In this document: piece after piece, positions 35,401 through 41,305 of the stretch
Numbering within the stretch: the stretch's first letter is position 1
Layout: each line of letters opens with the position of its first letter
From: an uncultured Prevotellaceae bacterium
GTDB taxonomy: Bacteria; Bacteroidota; Bacteroidia; Bacteroidales; Bacteroidaceae
DNA: 64,000 nucleotides
Direction of reading: 5' to 3'
Assembly (NCBI GenBank): GCA_900316285.1
Contig: ONCG01000012.1
Coordinates: 33,677 to 97,676 of the forward strand
Notes under the pieces: model-generated
What the model saw: the letters and a program-made list of their open reading frames with translations, nothing else
The model's database searches: none
Told to the model about the DNA's origin: nothing
Program-made: the position numbers and the translations under genes

Positions 35401-36131
35401 TCATCTGGATGAGTCATCCCACATGGCCATCGATGGTGTGGCAGACCTACGACTATTACTTCGAGCCTACAGCCGCCTATTTCGGCACAAAGAAAGCTTG
35501 TGAGCCGCTTCACATCCAGTGGAACCCGCTTGCCGACAGCGTGGAGATTGTCAACATGGCTTCGGGACATCGCGAAGGCATCGCCGTGGCTCGTCTGTAT
35601 GACATGCATGGCGTTGAATTCTGGCACCATGATGCACCGTTCAGCTCTGATGACGACACGACGGTTTCTTGTCTGCCAATAGAGGTGCCCAACGACTACA
35701 AGGGTGTTTATTTCCTCCGTCTGGAGGCTATCAACGCAGCAGGACAGCAACCGTTCTCGGAGAATACGTATATTTGTTCGACCGACACGGGCAACTATCA
35801 GGCGCTAAAGACTCTGCCGCAGGTCAAACTCAAAGTAACAAAGGAACAAAGCGACGAGGTAACAAAGACGCAAGGCTCAGACAATGTTACTTTGTCACCT
35901 TGTTATCTTGTCACCTTGGAAAATCCCTCTCACGATCCTGCCCTGATGATTCGCCTGAATCTGAAGACCGACGACGGCGAACAAGTGCTGCCCGTGCTCT
36001 ACGACGACAACTATTTCCACCTGATGCCGGGCGAAAAGCGTACCATTCGTGTGGAGTGGAACCCGCGCGATGCTCGAGGAATGCAGCCATTTGTGGAAAT
36101 TAGTGGCTTCAATGTGCCGTTATGTCGATAA
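32490..36131 (+). CDS. Large exported GH2 hydrolase (mannosidase / exo-glucosaminidase type) with discoidin-like regions
   Basis: Predicted exo-acting glycosidase of about 1,213 aa. It has a signal peptide (TLATVGLLLSGLLLTLPISA, cleaved before QKN). Two N-terminal regions resemble F5/8 type C sandwiches (about 30-230 and 240-350). GH2 jelly-roll, Ig and TIM-barrel domains follow from about 365. The acid/base Glu is in LYCGRNEGYPP and the likely nucleophile in IMTYEGFSR. Three in-frame repeat-derived insertions are visible: a Pro-rich YPQPLPKGSGE segment (33552-33586), GNKVTKLQSNIVTESQGNKG (34479-34538) and a Val/Thr/Lys-rich segment (35831-35918). Exact specificity is uncertain. Confidence 0.87.
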   Translation: MNTKSTRIARTLATVGLLLSGLLLTLPISAQKNTRGIGIYPGAPEEFFGPQLVDSKEYRNVARGRMVYQSSAFDFNMTAQLLTDGIVEKSGTTPVFLEVTTPDGQLPQRQRESTIDGNDWTRSIVMGEDTWLQYGWHGMTIRADAIHLIGTVAYNESEATDGYRIRIMVSKNGRQWQEVARDESSQLLGKRSWGMVHSDPNKNDGNDNMLPTRRIEMDFPFSQPQSFSFLRVELLMKGAVYWTFTENPITLGGQQVENLLPSSGFTSAWMTLSDRDEWACIDLGAPADISKVNLHWLEKPAKFEIQLSDDGEHFTKLSNSKARYVRVFIPSTGKEQRVVLSEIEVMGRGGIRAYPQPLPKGSGECLNGGDWRLQRASQVKATGAQISSKGFDASSWTVATVPATVLMSYVNAGALPNPNYDDNLMLTSESFFNSNFWYRREFRVPDEMQGQRVFLNFDGINWKANIWLNGQKVDRIEGAFMRGKTDITRYLRDGVNVLAVEIEKCAHPGSAKLKNEQTTDYNGGLLGADNPTFHATVGWDWISSIRGRDIGIWDDVYLTASPSGLTLSDPIVKSQITINGTDTLATMTPTVVVVNHTDQQQKAKLSGWIGAIQFEKEITLAAHATEEICFLPADFPQLKNQKMHLWWPNGYGEPYLYDAGFSIQGNKVTKLQSNIVTESQGNKGISLHSPLSSLHFKTGIREVTYDEVSTRLQIFVNGVRFMPMGGNWGFSENNLCYRGREYDAAVRYHRDMHLNCIRNWVGQVGDREFYEACDRYGVMIFQDFWLANPADGPDPYDNELFMKNARDMVLKVRQHPSIMLYCGRNEGYPPKVLDDGLRQLVAELTPQVYISSSADDGVSGHGPYWAIPAKEYYQRQTGKLHTERGMPNIMTYEGFSRTFRPEHFWPQSEYWGQHDFTQQGAQRGASFNQLIARAFGEPKDAREFTTHAQWLNYDGYRAMYESTNHDRQGLLIWMSHPTWPSMVWQTYDYYFEPTAAYFGTKKACEPLHIQWNPLADSVEIVNMASGHREGIAVARLYDMHGVEFWHHDAPFSSDDDTTVSCLPIEVPNDYKGVYFLRLEAINAAGQQPFSENTYICSTDTGNYQALKTLPQVKLKVTKEQSDEVTKTQGSDNVTLSPCYLVTLENPSHDPALMIRLNLKTDDGEQVLPVLYDDNYFHLMPGEKRTIRVEWNPRDARGMQPFVEISGFNVPLCR
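34479..34540. repeat. 8-bp word array inside the large GH2 gene, copy 1
   Basis: Eight words in strict 8-bp phase starting at 34479, mostly CAARGNAA; the sixth is diverged. They run into a CTCTCCACT-type simple repeat to about 34575. The encoded Lys/Asn/Thr-rich stretch looks like an insertion between domains. Confidence 0.85.
35831..35918. repeat. 8-bp word array inside the large GH2 gene, copy 2, with strand switch
   Basis: Eleven words in 8-bp phase. The first six follow CAAAGTAA, the next is diverged, and from 35887 the words change to the reverse complement TTACTTTG/TCACCTTG without losing phase. The two halves can pair into a long imperfect hairpin within the coding sequence. Confidence 0.85.
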
Positions 36132-36138
36132 TTATTCG

Positions 36139-36146
36139 TACCTTTG
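36139..36146 (+). promoter_or_regulatory. -7 box of the hpt promoter
   Basis: TACCTTTG begins 8 nt after the upstream stop codon and 35 nt before the hpt ATG at 36174. Confidence 0.75.
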
Positions 36147-36173
36147 CAATCAAATCTATCAATATCTGAATCC

Positions 36174-36710
36174 ATGGCTACCGTAAAGATTCTTGATAAG
36201 ACGTTCCAAACGTCGATTCCCGAGAGTGAAATCCAGCAACACGTGAAAGCCGTTGCAAAGCGTATCAACAATGACCTGGCCGACAAGAACCCGTTGTTCC
36301 TAGCCGTGCTCAATGGCTCGTTCATCTTCGCAGCCGACCTCATGCGCGAGATTACCATCCCCTGTGAGATCTCGTTTGTGAAACTTGCCAGCTATGCAGG
36401 CACCATGTCGACGGGCAAGGTCACCGAGGTTATCGGCATCAACGAAGACCTTTCTGATCGTCACATCGTCATCGTCGAGGACATCGTCGACACAGGTCGC
36501 ACCATGCAACGCATGATTGAAACCCTCGGCACGCGCAATCCTGCCTCCATCCACATCTGCGCCTTGCTCGTGAAGCCCGAGAAGCTGGAGGTGCCACTCA
36601 ACATCGAGTATGCCGCCCTAGAGATTCCCAACGACTTCATCGTCGGCTATGGCCTCGACTACGACCAGCAAGGCCGCAACTTGAGAGACATCTATACCAT
36701 TGTGGAATAA
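36174..36710 (+). CDS. hpt: Hypoxanthine phosphoribosyltransferase
   Basis: Purine salvage enzyme converting hypoxanthine or guanine plus PRPP to IMP or GMP. The 178-aa protein carries the PRPP loop VIVEDIVDTGRTM (about 105-117), LNGSFIFAADLMRE near the N-terminus and the base-binding region DFIVGYGLDYDQQGRNL at the C-terminus. The start at 36174 is chosen because the promoter box overlaps the earlier in-frame start at 36144. Followed by adk after 27 nt, a purine-nucleotide operon. Confidence 0.95.
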   Translation: MATVKILDKTFQTSIPESEIQQHVKAVAKRINNDLADKNPLFLAVLNGSFIFAADLMREITIPCEISFVKLASYAGTMSTGKVTEVIGINEDLSDRHIVIVEDIVDTGRTMQRMIETLGTRNPASIHICALLVKPEKLEVPLNIEYAALEIPNDFIVGYGLDYDQQGRNLRDIYTIVE

Positions 36711-36737
36711 CTGTAACATTACAATAAAATCAAAAGT

Positions 36738-37310
36738 ATGAAGAACATCGTTATTTTCGGTGCGCCTGGTTCCGGCAAGGGAACGCAGAGCGACAAAATG
36801 ATTGAGAAGTATGGTTTCGAGCACATCTCCACAGGTGACGTGCTACGCAGCGAGATTAAGAACGGAACAGAGCTCGGCAAGACTGCCAAGCAGTACATCG
36901 ACCAGGGACAGCTGGTGCCCGACCAGCTCATCGTAGATATGCTCGCCAGCGTCTATGATAAGTTCGGCAGCGATCACAACGGCGTGATCTTCGACGGATT
37001 CCCCCGCACCATCCCGCAGGCCGAGGCTCTGAAGGCCATGCTCGCCGAGCGCGGACACAAGGTGGCTGCGATGATTGAGCTCGACGTTCCCGAGGACGAA
37101 CTGATGAAGCGTCTGCTGCTGCGCGGACAGATGAGCGGCCGCTCGGATGACAACGAAGAGACCATCAAGAAGCGCCTCGACGTCTATCACAACCAGACAT
37201 CACCGCTCATCGACTGGTATGAGCGCGAAGGCATCCGCAACCACATCGACGGACTGGGCGACCTCGACCGCATCTTCGGCGACATCTGTGCCGTCATCGA
37301 CGCACTCTAA
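36738..37310 (+). CDS. adk: Adenylate kinase
   Basis: Interconverts ATP plus AMP and two ADP. The 190-aa product has the P-loop GAPGSGKGTQ, the AMP-binding HISTGDVLR and the DGFPRTIPQAE motif. The LID is of the short type (RLLLRGQMSGRSDDNEE), lacking the zinc-finger LID of 214-aa enzymes; the short form is usual in Bacteroidetes. It lies between hpt and a bidirectional terminator. Confidence 0.96.
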   Translation: MKNIVIFGAPGSGKGTQSDKMIEKYGFEHISTGDVLRSEIKNGTELGKTAKQYIDQGQLVPDQLIVDMLASVYDKFGSDHNGVIFDGFPRTIPQAEALKAMLAERGHKVAAMIELDVPEDELMKRLLLRGQMSGRSDDNEETIKKRLDVYHNQTSPLIDWYEREGIRNHIDGLGDLDRIFGDICAVIDAL

Positions 37311-37340
37311 GTCGATTCTTGAAAAAACCTGAATACAAAG

Positions 37341-37393
37341 ACAACTTCACACGATGTCGGAAACATGCCGATGTCGTGTGAAGTTGTTTTTGT
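37341..37393. terminator. Bidirectional terminator between adk and the ZIP gene
   Basis: ACAACTTCACACGA (37341-37354) pairs with TCGTGTGAAGTTGT (37374-37387). The stem is flanked by an A-rich run on the left and TTTTTGTTT on the right, fitting both converging genes. Confidence 0.85.
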
Positions 37394-37408
37394 TTCTGAA
37401 GACAGACG

Positions 37409-38191
37409 TTATCCCATTACCACGTCGAGCACCATCATCAGCACAAAACCTATGGCAAAGCCAATCGTGCTGAGGTTGCTATGCTTGCCGCTCGATGCCT
37501 CGGGGATGAGTTCCTCGATGACGACATAGAACATAGCACCGGCAGCGAAGGCCAGCATATAGGGTAGCACGGGGGTGAGCAACGATGCCAACAGGACAAT
37601 GGCCAAGCCACCTATCGGCTCCACGACACCACTCAGGCTGCCAATCAGGAACGACCGCCAACGCGAGTTGCCTGCTGCCCGCATCGGCATGGAGATAATG
37701 GCTCCCTCGGGGATGTTCTGAATGGCGATACCCAGCGAAACCGCTACGGCCGAAGCCAGCGAGATGCCTGCTGCGCCCTGTTCAGCACTACCAAACACCA
37801 CGCCTACCGCCATGCCCTCCGGCAAGTTATGGATGGTAACGGCCAACGCAAGCATTGCCGTACGCGACAGATGTGAGCGAGGGCCTTCAGGCTGGTCGGT
37901 TCCGAGATGCAGGTGAGGCGTCAGCTCATCAATGAGCAACAGAAAGCCCATGCCCAACAGGAAACCAATGGCCGCCGGCACCACCGTCCATGCTCCCTCC
38001 CCCGTTTCCATCTCCATAGCAGGAATGAGCAGCGACCACACGGCCGCCGCCACCATCACTCCCGATGCAAAACCCAGCAGCGACTTCTGCAGGCGGTCAG
38101 ACATCTGGTCTTTCATCAGAAACACGAATGCCGAGCCGAGCATTGTGCCTAGCAGCGGGATGAGTAATCCTATGGTAATTGTTGTAATCAT
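37409..38191 (-). CDS. ZIP-family divalent metal transporter
   Basis: Inner-membrane importer of zinc or other divalent cations. The ATG at 38191 (260 aa) is used, because the promoter box at 38218-38225 lies downstream of the longer in-frame start at 38248. Eight or so membrane segments are visible. Metal-site motifs are HNLPEGMAVG in segment 4 and IQNIPEGAIIS in segment 5. A soluble His-containing loop (ELTPHLHLGTDQPEG) precedes segment 4. The arrangement is like ZupT. It interrupts the usual adk-obg neighbourhood on the opposite strand. Confidence 0.92.
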   Translation of the reverse strand: MITTITIGLLIPLLGTMLGSAFVFLMKDQMSDRLQKSLLGFASGVMVAAAVWSLLIPAMEMETGEGAWTVVPAAIGFLLGMGFLLLIDELTPHLHLGTDQPEGPRSHLSRTAMLALAVTIHNLPEGMAVGVVFGSAEQGAAGISLASAVAVSLGIAIQNIPEGAIISMPMRAAGNSRWRSFLIGSLSGVVEPIGGLAIVLLASLLTPVLPYMLAFAAGAMFYVVIEELIPEASSGKHSNLSTIGFAIGFVLMMVLDVVMG

Positions 38192-38217
38192 CTTGAACTC
38201 TTTTGTGTTGTCGACTG

Positions 38218-38225
38218 CAAAGATA
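38218..38225 (-). promoter_or_regulatory. -7 box of the ZIP transporter promoter
   Basis: TATCTTTG on the minus strand, 27 nt before the chosen start codon. Confidence 0.75.
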
Positions 38226-38301
38226 AGTCTTTTTTTCCATTCCCACAATACCTACTCATAGGGTTTTCTAACGGATGTTTGGTTTTTCGCGCTTTTTTTC
38301 G

Positions 38302-38309
38302 TACCTTTG
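38302..38309 (+). promoter_or_regulatory. -7 box of the obg promoter
   Basis: TACCTTTG 21 nt before the obg ATG at 38330. It falls inside the longer in-frame ORF that begins at 38279, so that start is rejected. Confidence 0.75.
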
Positions 38310-38329
38310 CAGCCGAAAAGGAAACTATC

Positions 38330-39490
38330 ATGGCAGAATCGAACTTTGTAGACTATGTGAAGATACTGTGCCGCTCAGGAAAGGGCGGTCGCGGATCGAT
38401 GCATCTGAAGCATCTGAAGTACAACTACAACGGCGGTCCCGACGGCGGTGACGGCGGCCGGGGTGGTAATATCATCCTGCGCGGCAACCACAACTACTGG
38501 ACGTTGTTGCACCTGCGCTATCAGCGACACATCTTCGCTGAGCATGGAGGCAACGGCGGCGCCGACAAGTGTCACGGCACCGATGGCCGCGATGTCTACA
38601 TCGACGTGCCGCCGGGAACGGTGGTCTACAATGCCGAGACGGGTAAGTTCGTGTGCGATGTGAACGACGACGGACAGGAAGTCGTCCTGCTGAAGGGCGG
38701 TCGCGGTGGACTCGGCAACTTCCAGTTCCGCTCTGCCACCAATCAGGCCCCACGCTTCGCTCAGCCCGGCGAGCCCATGCAGGAGATGACCATCATCCTC
38801 GAGCTGAAGCTGTTGGCCGACGTCGGCCTCGTGGGATTCCCCAATGCCGGCAAGTCTACGCTGGTGAGCGCATTGTCGAATGCCCGCCCGAAAATTGCCA
38901 ACTACCCCTTCACGACGATGGAACCCTCGCTGGGCATTGTGGCTTATCGCGACAATAAGTCGTTCGTGATGGCCGACATCCCCGGCATCATCGAGGGTGC
39001 CAGCGAGGGACGCGGCCTCGGTCTGCGCTTCCTTCGTCACATCGAGCGCAACTCGCTGTTGCTCTTCATGGTGCCCGGCGACACCGATGACATCCGCCGC
39101 GAGTATGAAATCCTGCTCAACGAGCTGCAGCAGTTCAATCCCGAGATGCTCTCGAAGCATCGCGTACTCGCTGTGACGAAGTGCGACCTGCTCGACCAGG
39201 AACTCATCGACATGCTCCGCCCCACCCTGCCAGCAGACCTGCCTGTCGTCTTCATCTCTGCTGTGACGGGATTCGGCCTCGAGGAACTGAAGGATGTGTT
39301 GTGGCGTGAGCTCAACTCCGAGTCGAACAAGCTGCAGGTCATCACCTCCACCGACACACTCATCCATCGCGACAAAGAACTCTCGCGCCTCTCGCTCGAG
39401 ATGCAACAAGAAGGCGAAGACGACGAAATCATCTTCCTCGACGACGACGAAATCGAAGATATAACAGAAGAGACAGACGAAGATTTTTAA
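38330..39490 (+). CDS. obg: GTPase Obg/CgtA
   Basis: Ribosome-associated GTPase needed for 50S maturation and growth control. The 386-aa product has the Gly-rich Obg fold (about 1-158, with KGGRGSMHLKHLKYNYNGGP and GGDGGRGGN). The G domain carries G1 GFPNAGKST, G3 DIPGIIEGA and G4 TKCD. An acidic tail of about 40 residues (DDEIIFLDDDEIEDITEE) replaces the OCT domain. The acidic tail is common in Bacteroidetes and proteobacterial Obg proteins. Confidence 0.96.
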   Translation: MAESNFVDYVKILCRSGKGGRGSMHLKHLKYNYNGGPDGGDGGRGGNIILRGNHNYWTLLHLRYQRHIFAEHGGNGGADKCHGTDGRDVYIDVPPGTVVYNAETGKFVCDVNDDGQEVVLLKGGRGGLGNFQFRSATNQAPRFAQPGEPMQEMTIILELKLLADVGLVGFPNAGKSTLVSALSNARPKIANYPFTTMEPSLGIVAYRDNKSFVMADIPGIIEGASEGRGLGLRFLRHIERNSLLLFMVPGDTDDIRREYEILLNELQQFNPEMLSKHRVLAVTKCDLLDQELIDMLRPTLPADLPVVFISAVTGFGLEELKDVLWRELNSESNKLQVITSTDTLIHRDKELSRLSLEMQQEGEDDEIIFLDDDEIEDITEETDEDF

Positions 39491-39517
39491 AACATACGTG
39501 ACTAACAAACTTTTTTT

Positions 39518-39661
39518 AATAAGACATACGCAACATACGAAACAAACGATTATAAAGACAAACGGAAAATGATGGCAAACGAACAGACGAAACAGACGAT
39601 TTTTATGACAGACGAACATACGGAACAAACAACTCTCAAAACCGTATGTTCCTATGTCACG
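39518..39661. repeat. 9-bp word array upstream of and entering the M23 gene
   Basis: Words of the type ACATACGNA, ACAAACGNA and AACAGACGA repeat with about 9-bp spacing from 39518. They cover the ribosome-binding region and the first 30 codons of the M23 gene. The downstream 33-bp array contains the same words in reverse orientation (CGTATGTC, CGTCTGTC), so the two parts are complementary. Confidence 0.75.
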
Positions 39662-41017
39662 TATGTCATAAATAACATCCGTTCGTCTGTCCCGTATGTC
39701 TCAAAACCCATCCGTTCGTCTGTCACGTATGTCTCAAACCCCATCCGTTCGTCTGTCTCGTATGTCAAAAAGAATATATGTCCGTCTGTCCCGTATGTCA
39801 AAAAGAATATATGTTCGTTTGTCCCGTATGTCAAAAAGAATATATGTCCGTCTGTCCCGTATGTCAAAAAGAATATATGTCCGTCTGTCCCGTATGTCTC
39901 AAACCCCATATGTCTCGCTTGTCTCGCCTGTCTTCTCTTCGTCTGTCCCGTTTGTTCGCAGAGCATCCACGAGTTCACGCCTGCCGAGCAGCAGTCCATC
40001 AGCGTTCCGACACCCGGTCTGTTCGACCGCAGCGACGCGTTCTCTATCGACTTCACCGACGTACCGAAGGACGAATACTCCTTCCCGTTGCCCGTGGGTA
40101 AGGCTGAACTGGTAAACAACAACTCCGAACTCGAGATCTCCACCACCAAGGGCGATGCCGTGAAAGCGATGTTCTCGGGAGTGGTGCGCCTGTCAAAGCA
40201 CAATGCACCCTTCGGTAACGTTATCGTCATCCGCCACGACAACGGCCTCGAGACCGTCTATGGCTACAACGCCCAGAACCTCGTACATGTTGGTGACAAG
40301 GTGAAGGCCGGACAGACCATCGCCATCGTCGGCGGCGAAGGGCTGAAGACGTTTTGTAACTTTGCCATCATGGTGAATGGCCGCCGCATCACCCCTTCCA
40401 TCATCCTTGAGGTGAACGGCCATAAGCTGCACCAGCAGACCATCACCTTCCGTCGCAACGGCCATCGCATCGAGGTGAAGACCCACCGCGTTCGCGACAA
40501 CATGACCGACTTCAAGGCAGACCCCTTCGCCAATGGCAATACCATCAAGTGGAACCTTGCCGACATGAAGTCCTCGCAGTGGTCGTATCCCCTGCCCGGC
40601 GCCCACGTCATCAGTCCCTATGGCAACAACCGCGGCAGCCACACCCATTCAGGTGTTGACATCAAGACGAAGGCCAACGACAACGTCCTCGCGGCTTTCG
40701 ACGGTGAGGTCATCGAGTCAGGCTACAACGGTGGCTATGGCAACTGCATCAAGATTCAGCACGGCAACGGACTCGTCACCCTCTACGGTCATCAGTCGAA
40801 GAACCTGGTGAAGGTCGGACAGAAGGTGAAGGCCGGACAGATCATCGGTCTCGCGGGCCGCACGGGCCGCGCCACCACCGAGCATGTGCACTTCGAAATC
40901 TTCTTCTGTGGTCGTCGCTACAATCCAAACATCCTCTTCAACCACGACGCCCACAAGCTGCAGAACGCTACCCTCACCATTCAGAAGAACGGTAGCGTCA
41001 CCTCTCGCAAAAACTGA
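39569..41017 (+). CDS. M23-family peptidase with repeat-expanded N-terminus
   Basis: Predicted exported peptidoglycan endopeptidase or amidase activator of 482 aa. The C-terminal LytM/M23 domain keeps the zinc motif HSGVD (HxxxD, near residue 360) and HVHFEIF (HxH). An upstream related domain (about 180-270) lacks these residues and is degenerate. A signal-peptide-like segment, LACLACLLFVCPVCSQS, lies at about 116-132, far from the N-terminus. Residues 32-119 are eight 11-residue repeats encoded by a 33-bp array. No later in-frame ATG exists, so translation must start at 39569, 39572 or 39605 and pass through the repeats. Whether the long n-region still permits export is open. Confidence 0.85.
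   Translation: MMANEQTKQTIFMTDEHTEQTTLKTVCSYVTYVINNIRSSVPYVSKPIRSSVTYVSNPIRSSVSYVKKNICPSVPYVKKNICSFVPYVKKNICPSVPYVKKNICPSVPYVSNPICLACLACLLFVCPVCSQSIHEFTPAEQQSISVPTPGLFDRSDAFSIDFTDVPKDEYSFPLPVGKAELVNNNSELEISTTKGDAVKAMFSGVVRLSKHNAPFGNVIVIRHDNGLETVYGYNAQNLVHVGDKVKAGQTIAIVGGEGLKTFCNFAIMVNGRRITPSIILEVNGHKLHQQTITFRRNGHRIEVKTHRVRDNMTDFKADPFANGNTIKWNLADMKSSQWSYPLPGAHVISPYGNNRGSHTHSGVDIKTKANDNVLAAFDGEVIESGYNGGYGNCIKIQHGNGLVTLYGHQSKNLVKVGQKVKAGQIIGLAGRTGRATTEHVHFEIFFCGRRYNPNILFNHDAHKLQNATLTIQKNGSVTSRKN
39662..39925. repeat. 33-bp tandem array (8 units) inside the M23 gene
   Basis: Eight in-frame units of 33 bp encode 11-residue repeats such as YVKKNICPSVP and YVSNPIRSSVT. Units 4-7 are nearly identical. 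The last unit grades into the hydrophobic signal-like segment, itself made of TGTCTCGCT/TGTCCCGTT words. Confidence 0.9.
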
Positions 41018-41265
41018 ACGAAAGACTAAGGAAATGGCGATAAAAGGAACGTTTCCTGTATTAGAAGCCTGTTGCTGAAAAGGTTTACCACGCGAGATTG
41101 AAGGGTTGTTACAAGATTTTAGTGGTTATTGGAGCTACGAACAAGCAGGTGATACTCCCTTCTTTTTCAGAAAAGATATTGTTGACGACAGGATTCTTAA
41201 TATCAACAAGCTGGTCGTAACAGAAATCTGAGAATTTGAATTGGAAGATGACTGATAAAAAAAAC

Positions 41266-41299
41266 GCAGGTGGAGGGACAAACGGGTCTCTCCACCTGC
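41266..41299 (-). terminator. Terminator of the DUF3987 gene
   Basis: GCAGGTGGAG/CTCCACCTGC stem directly after the minus-strand stop codon, followed on the minus strand by GTTTTTTTT. The remaining 41018-41255 between the M23 stop and this hairpin has no recognisable gene. Confidence 0.9.
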
Positions 41300-41305
41300 T
41301 GTGTG

